Of a stretch of 64,000 nucleotides of DNA, positions 44,519-52,638 are shown piece by piece. Numbering within the stretch: the stretch's first letter is position 1; every line of letters starts with the position of its first letter. The notes beneath the pieces are model-generated. The model was not told the origin of the DNA and did not search any database. It was given only the letters and a program-made list of their open reading frames with translations. This stretch comes from Halobaculum gomorrense. Its GTDB lineage: Archaea > Halobacteriota > Halobacteria > Halobacteriales > Haloferacaceae. Made by a program: the position numbers and the translations under genes. The stretch is taken from contig NZ_FQWV01000004.1 in the NCBI RefSeq assembly GCF_900129775.1, positions 1 to 64,000 on the forward strand, read 5' to 3'.

Positions 44519-44825
44519 GACTCCGACAACGACCGGGACGGATAAATCGTTTTGGCTCGCGACCGACAGTTCGGCGGCGAACGTTTATCCGGGATAGCGA
44601 CCCAGTCATCCCGATGCATTGACAATCGACGCGCGCCGGCAAGCGGGTGCGAGGCCGACCGAACGGCGGCCTTGATGCGAACGGCGTCAGCCGTGAGCGC
44701 GTGCGGCCCGACGGCGCGCGACCGAGCGGCCGACCGAGCGTCGTCGGTCGGCCGCCCCGTCTCGAACACGGCCGCCTGTTCGCCCCCACGGTCACCGTCA
44801 CTGTCTGTGCACCCCGGTGGCGACG
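44519..44825. other. Intergenic, no gene seen
   Basis: Two TATA-like elements facing left, rc of GGATAAATCG (44541-44550) and of GTTTATCC (44583-44590), are close to the DUF5808 start. The rest is GC-rich with repeated CGGTCGGCCG/CGACCGAGCGGCC motifs (44690-44755) that could fold into hairpins. No coding signal is convincing on either strand; it may contain the 3' end of the Kae1-Bud32 operon. Confidence 0.4.
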
Positions 44826-46511
44826 CTACTGGTAGCGACCGCGCCCCTCGACGCCGCGGAGCCGCTCCAGCACCGCCGGGTCGCCGACCGCGCGGTAGCC
44901 GTCCTCGACAGCCGCCACGAGCGATTCCGGGTCGCTCGCCGTTCCCTCGATCGACTGTTCGAACACGTGCAGGTCCATCGCGTAGTCCTCGACGTGGTCG
45001 GAGCTGAAGCCGAGGCCGAAGTCGATGCAGAAGAGCCGGCCGTCTGCGCGCGCGCGCCGCTCGTCCTCGCCGCCGACCCTGACGTTGCGCGTCGTCGGGT
45101 CGCCGTGGACGATCCCCGCGTCGTGGAGTCGCGCGAGGTGTTCGCCGACCGTCCGTGCGCGGTCGGGCGTCAGCGCCGCAGCCAGATCGCACTCGCCGAC
45201 GAACTGCATCGCGAGCGTCGCCCCAGGCACGTCCACGTCGTGCACGAGCGGCGTCGGCACGCCCGCCTCGCGGGCGGCCGCGAGCAGCCGCGCCTCGGCG
45301 ACGGTTCGGTCGCGCCGCAGCGTCGCGTCAAGTTCGGGGTGGCGATACCCCTTCGGGAGCCGTCGCTTCACCACCTCGGCCCCGCGGACCTCAACGGTCG
45401 CCTCCGCGCCGCGGAGGTCGGCGCCGCCGGCGTCGCCGTCTTCGTCGCTGCCCCGGCCTTCGTCGCTCCCGCCGGCAGCGCTCGGCACGCGCGCGACCGA
45501 TTCACCCGAGCGCCACGTCACCGGCACCTGATCCGGGCGGAAGTCCGGGTCGATGGCAGAGTCCTCGACGGCGACGGTATCGCCGGCGGCGGCCATCTTC
45601 GCGCCGAGCACCGCGATCATGCCGGCGTTGTCGCGGAGGAACCGCGGCTCGGGCGCGTGGAAGTCGGCGCCGCGCTCGGCGCACATCGATTCGAGCATCT
45701 CCCGGAGGCGCGCGTTCTGTGCGACGCCGCCGCCGAGCACCAGCTCGTCGGTGCCGGTGAGCGACAGCGCCCGCTCGGCCACCTCGGTCAGCATGGCGAA
45801 CACGTGCTCCTGCAGCGAGAAGCACACGTCTTCCACGGGCACGCCGTCGTCGTATGCGGCCTTCGCCGCCGACATGATCCCCGAGAACGAGAAGTCCATC
45901 CCCTTCACGACGTACGGGAGGTCGACGAACTCGCCGTCCCTCGCGTGCTGCTCGATCTTCGGGCCACCGGGGTGGCTCCAGCCGACGTGGCGCGTGAACT
46001 TGTCGAGCGCGTTGCCGACGCCGGTGTCCATCGTCTCGCCGAGCACGCGGTAGCGCCCGTCGTGAAAGCCCAGCAGGTGGGCGTTCGCGCCCGAGGCGTT
46101 CAGACAGACGGGCGAGTCGAACCCGGCGCGGTGGCGGCCGATCTCCAGGTGCGCGAGCATGTGGTTGACACCGACCAGCGGCACGCCGAGCGTCCGCGCG
46201 AGCGCCCGCGCCGCGGTCGCGACGATGCGCAGGCAGGGACCGAGTCCCGGCCCTCGGGAGAAGGCGACGGCGTCGACCGGCGGCCCATCGCCGTCGTTGC
46301 CGTCTTCACCGTACTCCTCGCGGGCGTGCTCCAGCGCCGCCTCGATCACCCGCGGGATCGAATCGCCCATGTGCTCGGCGGCCTCGCGCGGATGAATGCC
46401 GCCGCTGTCGGGCTCGTACGGATCGGATTCGATACACACGGAGTCGGCCTCGGCGTCGAACACCGCGGCGCTGGCGCACCAGGCCGTGCCCTCGACGCCG
46501 AGGACGCGCAT
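44826..46511 (-). CDS. kae1-bud32: KEOPS complex Kae1-Bud32 fusion
   Basis: A 561-residue fusion. The Kae1 part (1-330) has MRVLGVEGTAW, the metal-binding HMLAHLEIG (HxxxH), SGANAHLL and GGGVAQNARLR. The Bud32 kinase part (about 365-561) has VKRRLPKGYRHPELD, the catalytic IVHGDPTTRNV and CIDFGLGF. A Ser/Gly/Asp-rich linker of about 30 residues lies between. It forms threonylcarbamoyl-adenosine (t6A37) in tRNAs with Sua5 and other KEOPS subunits. S24e lies 6 bp upstream, so it is co-transcribed with the information operon. Confidence 0.96.
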   Translation of the reverse strand: MRVLGVEGTAWCASAAVFDAEADSVCIESDPYEPDSGGIHPREAAEHMGDSIPRVIEAALEHAREEYGEDGNDGDGPPVDAVAFSRGPGLGPCLRIVATAARALARTLGVPLVGVNHMLAHLEIGRHRAGFDSPVCLNASGANAHLLGFHDGRYRVLGETMDTGVGNALDKFTRHVGWSHPGGPKIEQHARDGEFVDLPYVVKGMDFSFSGIMSAAKAAYDDGVPVEDVCFSLQEHVFAMLTEVAERALSLTGTDELVLGGGVAQNARLREMLESMCAERGADFHAPEPRFLRDNAGMIAVLGAKMAAAGDTVAVEDSAIDPDFRPDQVPVTWRSGESVARVPSAAGGSDEGRGSDEDGDAGGADLRGAEATVEVRGAEVVKRRLPKGYRHPELDATLRRDRTVAEARLLAAAREAGVPTPLVHDVDVPGATLAMQFVGECDLAAALTPDRARTVGEHLARLHDAGIVHGDPTTRNVRVGGEDERRARADGRLFCIDFGLGFSSDHVEDYAMDLHVFEQSIEGTASDPESLVAAVEDGYRAVGDPAVLERLRGVEGRGRYQ

Positions 46512-46517
46512 CCGGCG

Positions 46518-46826
46518 TTAGGCTTCCTCGGCCTCGGCGTCCTCGTCGCCGGCGATGGCGTTCCGCTCGAGGACGTAGTCCTGCTCCACGTCGGTGGCGT
46601 GCTCGGCTGTCTCGTACACCTTCGCGTAGCCGACGGTCTTGCGCATGCCGAACTTCGTGTCCAGCTCCTGGATGACGACCTCGTCGGAGCCCTTGTCGAG
46701 TTTGGCGGCCAGCGAGTCGCGGACCTGCAGGCGGGCGGGGGTGGCTTCGTCGTGGCGCACCTCGAACCGGACGTCCGTCCGGTGGAGCATGGGGTTCTCG
46801 TCCTCCGAGATGATGTCGATGTCCAT
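46518..46826 (-). CDS. rps24e: Ribosomal protein S24e
   Basis: A 102-residue small-subunit protein with MDIDIISEDENPMLHRTDVRFEV, DEVVIQELDTKFGMRKTVGYAKVY and an acidic tail. The pattern KFGMRKTVGYAKVY is diagnostic for S24e. The gene for S27ae, which in many archaea follows S24e, is not between it and kae1-bud32, where only 6 bp remain. It lies in the leftward operon below DUF359. Confidence 0.95.
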   Translation of the reverse strand: MDIDIISEDENPMLHRTDVRFEVRHDEATPARLQVRDSLAAKLDKGSDEVVIQELDTKFGMRKTVGYAKVYETAEHATDVEQDYVLERNAIAGDEDAEAEEA

Positions 46827-46959
46827 GGTTCAGTTGTCAGTCAATGCACCCGGCACCGGGAAAAGGACTTCGAAGCGGCGTGCGCCCGTGCGCGTCCGGC
46901 GTCCAGCCCGCTGTTCAGTCGATTCCCCCGCGGAACGCGCGGATCCGGTGGGCGGCTCG

Positions 46960-47496
46960 TCACCGCCGTGCCAGCAGGTCGAGCGCCGCGTCCGCGTCGC
47001 CGTCCATCCGTTCGAGCAGGTCGCGCGCCTCCCGCTTCGAGGCCGCGGTCACGTCCACGAGCACCATCCCCTCGTCCGGTTGGCCGTAGACGACGCTCGC
47101 GCCCTCGGGCGCGGCGACGACGGCGGGTACCGTGGCGAGGTCCTCCTCGCCGGTCACGTGGATCACGGTCGGCTCGTCGCGGGCCAGCGCGTCGACGAGC
47201 GCCGAGAACAGCCCCTCGGAGAGCGTCGCCGGCGCGTTCTCGACCTCGATCCGGGGGGCGTCGCCGTCGAGGACCGCGGCGATCTCCTCGCCGACGGCCT
47301 CACGCTTCGTCTTGCCGTCGATCACGGCCACGTTGGGGTCGCGACCGGCGACGCGGAGGTGGTAGGTGACCACGTCGCCGACGGCGACGATCGGGTCGCC
47401 GGCATCGGAGAGCAGTCGCTCGGTGTCGGTGTAGACGGGACCGAGGGGCGCTTTGAACGTGCCGCGGAGGTCGTCGGGCAGCGAGAGCAGCGTCAT
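46960..47496 (-). CDS. DUF359 GTP-dependent dephospho-CoA kinase
   Basis: A 178-residue protein with VAVGDVVTYHLRVAGRDPNVAVIDGKTKREAV and VIHVTGEEDLATVPAVVAAPEGA ... VVYGQPDEGMV, the conserved blocks of DUF359/UPF0218. A Thermococcus member has been shown to be a GTP-dependent dephospho-CoA kinase, the last step of CoA synthesis. It replaces the bacterial CoaE. It lies between spt4 and S24e in the operon. Confidence 0.85.
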   Translation of the reverse strand: MTLLSLPDDLRGTFKAPLGPVYTDTERLLSDAGDPIVAVGDVVTYHLRVAGRDPNVAVIDGKTKREAVGEEIAAVLDGDAPRIEVENAPATLSEGLFSALVDALARDEPTVIHVTGEEDLATVPAVVAAPEGASVVYGQPDEGMVLVDVTAASKREARDLLERMDGDADAALDLLARR

Positions 47497-47523
47497 TCGG
47501 GGACGGTGTGAGTCGGGTGCGCG

Positions 47524-47721
47524 TTACCGGACCTTCAGCGCGTAGCTGCCCGGTTCGCTCACGTTCATCTCGGGGGCGATCTCGGACTCCTCGGGGTGGG
47601 GGATGATGACGTAGCCGGCCCAGTCCTCCGTCAGCGAGGAGGAGCCGCAGTTCTCGCACGTCTGGGCGTCGGGGCCGTTGACGAAGTGGCACTCGCGGCA
47701 GGCGAGGCGGTCCTCCGCCAT
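47524..47721 (-). CDS. spt4: Transcription elongation factor Spt4 (RpoE2)
   Basis: A 65-residue zinc protein with LACRECHFVNGPDAQTCENCGSSS (CxxC...CxxC) and SYALKVR at the end. It pairs with Spt5/NusG on RNA polymerase. Its ATG shares one base with the rpo7 stop (TGATG), showing tight coupling. Confidence 0.95.
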   Translation of the reverse strand: MAEDRLACRECHFVNGPDAQTCENCGSSSLTEDWAGYVIIPHPEESEIAPEMNVSEPGSYALKVR

Positions 47722-48299
47722 CAGTTACCCTCCGCGGGCGCCCCCTCGGCGCGGCGTCGAACGTCCGCCTCCAGCCACTCGTGCTTGCCGAGCCCGGGCT
47801 GTTTGGCGGTGAGGCCGATCTTCGAGTCGCGCGGGTTGCGCTCGTCGATGGACTTCGTGACGACGCGGATGCGAACCGAGTCGTCGACGCCGAGCGTCCG
47901 GTCGGACTCCGTCGAGGCGAGCTGCTGGTTCTCGCCGTCGTACGCGAGGTACTCGTCGGAGATCTGCGAGACGTGCAGCAGGCCGTCCACGGGGCCGATG
48001 CCGACGAAGGCGCCGAACTCGACGACCTCCACGACGTTCCCGTCGACGACCTCCTGCATGTCCGGATCGAAGGTCACGGCGTCGAACTCCGCCTGGTAGT
48101 AGACGCCCGGTCTGTTCGGGAGGACGGCGCCGTCGCCGATGTCTTGGACCTCGATGACGCTGACAACGCTGCCGACGTCCTCGTCCATCCGTCCCTCCAA
48201 CTTGTCCTGCAAGAGCTTGCGGACGCGGTCGCGGCTTACGTCCGCCAAGTGCTCCGGCGGAACCTCGACCGTGTCCTTGAGTCGTACCCGTTTGTACAT
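47721..48299 (-). CDS. rpo7: RNA polymerase subunit Rpo7 (RpoE1)
   Basis: A 192-residue stalk subunit. The N-terminal RNP-like domain starts MYKRVRLKDTVEVPPEHL, and an S1 domain follows with VVEVVEFGAFVGIGPVDGLLHVSQISD (about residues 85-111). It forms the stalk with Rpo4. It is the gene before spt4, the order seen in most euryarchaea. Confidence 0.96.
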   Translation of the reverse strand: MYKRVRLKDTVEVPPEHLADVSRDRVRKLLQDKLEGRMDEDVGSVVSVIEVQDIGDGAVLPNRPGVYYQAEFDAVTFDPDMQEVVDGNVVEVVEFGAFVGIGPVDGLLHVSQISDEYLAYDGENQQLASTESDRTLGVDDSVRIRVVTKSIDERNPRDSKIGLTAKQPGLGKHEWLEADVRRRAEGAPAEGN

Positions 48300-48300
48300 G

Positions 48301-48711
48301 CTATGGTTCTGTTATCGCGAGTGTGTTCGCGCCCCTTAAACCGATTACGCGTACGCCCCGAGCGAGGAGGCGCTCGCGCAGGGGGCGGTCGTTCGTGACG
48401 ACATAGCCGTCGAACCGCTCGTCCGCGCCGACGCCGGAACCGCGTCCGGCACCGCCCGAGGCGAGTTCGACGACCGCGTCGTCGGCGTACTGCTCCGTCG
48501 TCGCGAGGACCCGACACCGTTCGGCGAGGTCGCGGCCGACGGCGGCGGCGGTGGCCTCCTCGCCGGCGCCCGCCGCGAGCGTCTCCAGTTCGGCGACGAC
48601 CGGTTCCGGGGTGACGGGGTCGGGGTCGTCGACCAGGCGGTCGAGCTCCTCGAACACGCGAACGCCGCACTCGACCGGCATCATGAGCGCGTTCGTGTCG
48701 AGGACGACCAT
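48301..48711 (-). CDS. PIN-domain nuclease (Fcf1/Utp24-like)
   Basis: A 136-residue PIN protein. Acidic catalytic residues are seen in VVLDTNALMMPVE (N-terminal Asp), VVAELETLAAG, DDAVVELAS and FDGYVVTNDRPLRERLLARGV. In archaea this gene sits between aIF2-gamma and rpo7 and is related to eukaryotic Fcf1/Utp24, which cleaves pre-rRNA. ATG 48711 is preferred; GTG 48717 two codons earlier is possible. No antitoxin gene is near, so a toxin role is unlikely. Confidence 0.88.
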   Translation of the reverse strand: MVVLDTNALMMPVECGVRVFEELDRLVDDPDPVTPEPVVAELETLAAGAGEEATAAAVGRDLAERCRVLATTEQYADDAVVELASGGAGRGSGVGADERFDGYVVTNDRPLRERLLARGVRVIGLRGANTLAITEP

Positions 48712-48725
48712 CGTCACCGGCTCCG

Positions 48726-49955
48726 TTACTCCGTGAGGGTTCCGACGCCGATGAGGCGCCAGCGCGCGCCCATCCGGCGGTTGATCGCGATCTTCGCGCC
48801 CGCCTCGGCGCAGACGGGTCGCTTGAGGTTCACCTCGCACTCGCCCGTCCGCGCGCTGGTCACCGCGCCGACCGTGGTGGCCGTGCCGACGGTGAGCATC
48901 AGCGGCTCGCCGGTGGAGATCTCTTCGACCTCTCCCTCCCCGACGACGCGGTCGAGCAGTTCGACCTCCATCTCGAAGGCGTTGCGCGTCGGCGGGAGCG
49001 TGCCGGGCTCGCCGGCGACCTGGCCGGCGAGCGCGTCGCCTTTCGTCAGGCTGGGATCTAGTCCCGTCCCGACGCCGAGCAGCCCGCCCGGGCCGACCTC
49101 CTCTTGCGACTGGCCGCCCGCCTGCAGCGAGCGCACCGAGGTCTCGATCGCGTGGTACTCTGAGGAGCCGCCTTCTTCGACCTCGCGGCCCGGCCGGAGT
49201 TCGATCTCGTCGTCGACCTCCAAGGTTCCCTGCGCCAGCGACCCGCCGACGACGCCGCCCAGCAGGTCCGTAGCCTTCGTGCCGGGGCGGTTGATGTCGA
49301 ACGACCGCGCGGTGTACATCTTCGCCGGGAGCGTCTCGTCGCGTTCGGGCGTGGGGATGCGATCCTCCAGCGCCGCGATGACGAGGTCGACGTTGACCTC
49401 TTGTTGGGCGCTGACGGGGACGATCGGCGCGTCCTCGGCGACGGTGCCCTCCACGAACTCCCCGATCTGCTCGTAGTTCTCGCGAGCGCGCTCGTCGTCG
49501 ACGAGGTCGATCTTGTTCTGGGCGATGACGATGTTCTCGATGCCGATGATGTCCAGCGCCATCAGGTGCTCTTCGGTCTGCGCCTGCGGCACGTCCTCGG
49601 TGGCGCTCACGACGAGCACCGCGCCGTCCATGATCGATGCACCCGAAAGCATCGTCGCCATCAGCGTCTCGTGGCCCGGGGCGTCGACGAACGAGACCGT
49701 CCGCAGGATCTCGGTGTCGACGCCGTGCTCCGGGCACGTCTCCTCGACGGTGTAACACTCGGGCTCGGCACAGTCCGGGCACCGACGCAGCGTCGCGTCG
49801 GCGTAGCCCAGACGGATGGAGATCCCGCGCTTCATCTCCTCGCTGTGCTGGTCGGTCCAGTCGCCCGACAACGCTTGCACTAGCGTCGTCTTTCCGTGGT
49901 CGACGTGACCGACGAGTCCGATGTTCACCTCCGGTTGTGTTTGCTCCGTCACCAT
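48726..49955 (-). CDS. eif2g: Translation initiation factor aIF2 gamma subunit
   Basis: A 409-residue GTPase. G1 [10 protein letters not shown] (residues 16-25), a four-Cys zinc knuckle in [27 protein letters not shown] (G3) and NKID (G4) are all present. It delivers initiator tRNA. On the minus strand GGAGG stands 3 nt before the ATG and 6 nt before an in-frame GTG, so translation may begin at GTG (second codon). A TTTATC TATA lies about 45-50 nt upstream. It is the first gene of the operon ending in Kae1-Bud32. Confidence 0.96.
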   Translation of the reverse strand: MVTEQTQPEVNIGLVGHVDHGKTTLVQALSGDWTDQHSEEMKRGISIRLGYADATLRRCPDCAEPECYTVEETCPEHGVDTEILRTVSFVDAPGHETLMATMLSGASIMDGAVLVVSATEDVPQAQTEEHLMALDIIGIENIVIAQNKIDLVDDERARENYEQIGEFVEGTVAEDAPIVPVSAQQEVNVDLVIAALEDRIPTPERDETLPAKMYTARSFDINRPGTKATDLLGGVVGGSLAQGTLEVDDEIELRPGREVEEGGSSEYHAIETSVRSLQAGGQSQEEVGPGGLLGVGTGLDPSLTKGDALAGQVAGEPGTLPPTRNAFEMEVELLDRVVGEGEVEEISTGEPLMLTVGTATTVGAVTSARTGECEVNLKRPVCAEAGAKIAINRRMGARWRLIGVGTLTE

Positions 49956-50279
49956 GGGCCTCCGAGAGTAATCTCGTTGGAACTTCGCTTCGTGCGCCTG
50001 ATAAAGGTGCTGTTACGGCGATGGCGGCGTCGCGTGCGTGTCGTTCTGTTTCAGGGCCACCGCGCGGGCGCCGTTTCGGGTGGAACCGCGGCATCGCCCG
50101 TGTAGATCCCCGTCCCGATGTAGATCCCCGTCCCGATCGCGCCGCCGCGGCCGAGCGGACGCACGCACTCTCGCCGCCGTCCGGCGCCGACCGCGACACC
50201 GTGAAACACACACGAGACGCCCCGAGAACCGAACGAACGGGCTTATACGCCGTCGTCGTCAACGGACGGACAACTGACC
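49956..50279. other. Divergent intergenic region with 18-bp tandem repeat
   Basis: It contains the leftward TTTATC TATA of aIF2-gamma (near 50000-50006) and the rightward CTTATACG TATA of the NOG1-like gene (50242-50249). Two exact 18-bp direct repeats GTAGATCCCCGTCCCGAT occupy 50102-50119 and 50120-50137. No gene is seen. Confidence 0.55.
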
Positions 50280-51302
50280 ATGACATTCGAAGACCTCCCC
50301 ACGACACCGCGGGCGGAGGAACTCATCGACAAGGCGTTCTCCCGCGCCTCGCGCACCGGCCGCGCGAAGGACGGGTGGGACGCCCAAGAGTCGATGCTGA
50401 TCACCGCCGCCAATATCCTCTCGGACAACCTCGCGAACGTCTCCACCTCCTGGCCCGACTTCGAGTTCGAGGTCGAGCCGTTCTACTACGAACTCGCCGA
50501 CGCCGTCGTGGACGGTTCGGATCCGTCAGGATCCGAAGTACACCGGGACTCGGAGAGTCCCGGGGGTGTGGACGAGCTCCGACAGGCGCTCTCGGAGATC
50601 AACTGGGCCTCCCGCCAGATCGAGGAGATCCGCTCGGAGTACCAGACGAAGATGCGGAAGTCGGGCGTCGAAACCGCCAGAAAGCACCGCAAGCAGGCGT
50701 TCGCCCGCATGGCCGACATCGTCGAGGAGGTCGAGGACGACCTGCTGACGGTGGGCGAGGCCCGCGACGCGCTGAAGACCCTCCCCGACATCCGCCCCGA
50801 CGAACCCGCGATCGTCGTCGCCGGCTATCCCAACGTCGGCAAGTCGTCGTTCGTCAACCACGTCACCCGCGCCTCCAACGAGATCGCGTCGTACCCGTTC
50901 ACCACCAAGGCGGTCCAGATCGGCCACTTCGAGCGCGACCGCATCCGCTACCAGATCATCGACACGCCCGGCATCCTCGACCGCCCCGAGGAGGACCGCA
51001 ACGGCATCGAGCGGCAGGCCGTCTCCGCGCTCACCCACCTCGCCGACGCCGTGGTGTTCGTCCTCGACGCCTCCGGCGACTGCGGCTACCCGCTCGACGC
51101 GCAACTGGAACTGCTCGCGGAGGTCGAGGAGCGGTTCGACGCGCCCGTTCTGACCGTCTGCAACAAGAGCGATCGCTCGACGGACGTGGAGGCCGACGCG
51201 TACATGAGCGTCACCGAGGACGAGAACGTCGACGCGGTTCTCGACATGGCCGTCGAGGCGGTCGGCTTCGAGCCGGACCTGCCCTCGCGCAGCGAGCACT
51301 GA
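50280..51302 (+). CDS. NOG1-family GTP-binding protein
   Basis: A 340-residue OBG/NOG1-type GTPase. A helical N-terminal domain (1-165) precedes G1 AGYPNVGKSS (about residue 180), then YPFTTKAVQIGHF (G2), DTPGILDRP (G3) and NKSD (G4). NOG1 proteins help assemble the large ribosomal subunit. An in-frame insertion with the sequence GSDPSGSEVHRDSESPGG interrupts the N-terminal domain around residue 80, where its DNA forms two perfect hairpins. TATA (CTTATACG) stands 31-38 nt before the ATG. Confidence 0.92.
   Translation: MTFEDLPTTPRAEELIDKAFSRASRTGRAKDGWDAQESMLITAANILSDNLANVSTSWPDFEFEVEPFYYELADAVVDGSDPSGSEVHRDSESPGGVDELRQALSEINWASRQIEEIRSEYQTKMRKSGVETARKHRKQAFARMADIVEEVEDDLLTVGEARDALKTLPDIRPDEPAIVVAGYPNVGKSSFVNHVTRASNEIASYPFTTKAVQIGHFERDRIRYQIIDTPGILDRPEEDRNGIERQAVSALTHLADAVVFVLDASGDCGYPLDAQLELLAEVEERFDAPVLTVCNKSDRSTDVEADAYMSVTEDENVDAVLDMAVEAVGFEPDLPSRSEH
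50516..50563. repeat. In-frame double hairpin insert in NOG1-like gene
   Basis: TTCGGATCC-GTCA-GGATCCGAA (9-bp stem, 50516-50537) is followed by CCGGGACTC-GGA-GAGTCCCGG (9-bp stem, 50543-50563). Both are perfect. Together they encode about 16 hydrophilic residues without shifting the frame, in a loop between ELADAVVDG and VDELRQALSE. Confidence 0.75.
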
Positions 51303-51318
51303 CCCGGTCGAACGACCC

Positions 51319-51714
51319 CTACTTCGACTTGAACTCCGGTTCCCGCTCGCCGTTCGACGCGGCGTCGCCCCGAGCGTCGGCGTCGAGCAGGCGGTCGAGG
51401 CGACCCTCGAACTCCTCGTCGGAGACCTCCCCGTCCGCGTAGCGGCGCTTGAGCCGCTCCACCGGATCGGTCTCGGAACCGTCGACGGCGGCGTCTGCCT
51501 CGTCCGCCACGTTCCGTCGACGCAGGCGGACCCAGCGTCCGACGATCCACAGCAGGAAGACCCCGAGCACGGCGGCGGCGGCACCGCCGGTGACCGTCGC
51601 GGGGAGGCGGCCCACGTACCACAGCGCGGCGACGACCACGATCGTATCGACGCCGAACGCCAGGAACGTCCCGAGCATCGCGCCGGTGACGAGGCTCGGA
51701 TCGGAGTCGGTCAC
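51319..51714 (-). CDS. SHOCT-domain membrane protein
   Basis: A 131-residue protein with two TM segments (about 13-32 and 40-58). A short C-terminal SHOCT-like helix pair follows: DPVERLKRRYADGEVSDEEFEGRLDRLLD. SHOCT motifs are short oligomerisation elements; the overall function is unknown. It is convergent with the NOG1-like gene. Confidence 0.8.
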   Translation of the reverse strand: MTDSDPSLVTGAMLGTFLAFGVDTIVVVAALWYVGRLPATVTGGAAAAVLGVFLLWIVGRWVRLRRRNVADEADAAVDGSETDPVERLKRRYADGEVSDEEFEGRLDRLLDADARGDAASNGEREPEFKSK

Positions 51715-51790
51715 GGTGACGTGTCGCTCGGCGGATCACTTGGCGGTTCCGGGCGGTCCCCGTCGGAACGGCCGGGGGAACGCACCCGGG

Positions 51791-52579
51791 TTACTCCAAC
51801 TCGTAGGTCACCGTCACCGACGCCGAGACCGTCACCGGCCCCGGCTCGAACGACGTGGACGCGCTCGCGCCGGCGGTCGTCTCGTAGGCGACTCGCGAGT
51901 CGTACGGCCGAACGCTGGCGGCGCCGACCCGGATCGACAGCTCGGTGCCGATCGAGCGGTCGGCGGTGCCGGCGACCGTCTCGGCGGTCGCGCGGGCGTC
52001 GCTCACAGCGGCCGCGAGCGCCTCCTCGCGCAGTTGCGCGCGCTTCTCGTCGCTCAGCGTGAACTGGACGGCGTCGACGCTGGTCGCCCCGTTGTCGACG
52101 GCGAGGTCGACGGCGCTGCCGGCGTCGTCGGGCGTCGTCTCGAACTCCAGCGCGTGGTGCGCGCGGTAGCCGACGAGCTCGCGCGTGTCGCCCGAGTAGT
52201 CGTACTCGGGGGCGATCCGGAAGGCGACCGTCCGGACCTCGTAGCCTGCGTCGGTCAGCGCGGTCCGGAGCTGCTCGACCTGCGAGGCGACCTGCGACCG
52301 CGCGGCAGTCGCGCTCTCGGCGGTCGCTTCGACGGCGACGCCGATCACGGCGAGGTCCGGCGAGGCGCTCACCGTCGCGGTGCCGGCGCTGGTAACGGTG
52401 TTCGTGGCGGCCACGCCGCCTTCGGTCCCGCCGGTCGCCGATCCGGCGCCGTTCGCGGTGCCCGCTGCGCTCGTCGGTCCCGCCGCGTCCGTCGGGTCGG
52501 TGCTCGTCGCGCCGGCGCAGCCGGCGAGCACGAGCATCGCGGCGACGAACAGCGCGGGGAGGGTGCTGGTTCTGTTCAC
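51791..52579 (-). CDS. SIMPL-domain (DUF541) lipoprotein
   Basis: A 262-residue exported protein. The signal ends in a lipobox VLAGCAG at about residue 22, followed by a Thr/Gly/Ala-rich linker. The SIMPL domain (residues about 65-262) shows ATVSASPDLAVIGVAVEA, GYEVRTVAFRIAPEYDYSGDTRE and AVSDARATAETVAG. GTG 52579 is chosen because it places the hydrophobic signal right after a short NRTSTLP. Members bind or oligomerise at the envelope; function is uncertain. Confidence 0.85.
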   Translation of the reverse strand: MNRTSTLPALFVAAMLVLAGCAGATSTDPTDAAGPTSAAGTANGAGSATGGTEGGVAATNTVTSAGTATVSASPDLAVIGVAVEATAESATAARSQVASQVEQLRTALTDAGYEVRTVAFRIAPEYDYSGDTRELVGYRAHHALEFETTPDDAGSAVDLAVDNGATSVDAVQFTLSDEKRAQLREEALAAAVSDARATAETVAGTADRSIGTELSIRVGAASVRPYDSRVAYETTAGASASTSFEPGPVTVSASVTVTYELE

Positions 52580-52638
52580 ACCCGGGCGGACGCTCGCGTG
52601 AACCGTTACGCTATCGTACACACAAATGCGCGTTTGTG

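Noticed and set aside
44519-44825. Possible gene on the minus strand beginning MTVTVGANRRPCSRR
   Set aside because: It is basic and Arg/Pro-rich, opposite to haloarchaeal proteins, overlaps the DUF5808 gene, and has no homologous pattern.
48301-48711. VapC-type toxin of a toxin-antitoxin pair
   Set aside because: No antitoxin frame is adjacent, and its place between aIF2-gamma and rpo7 is that of the conserved Fcf1-like PIN gene.
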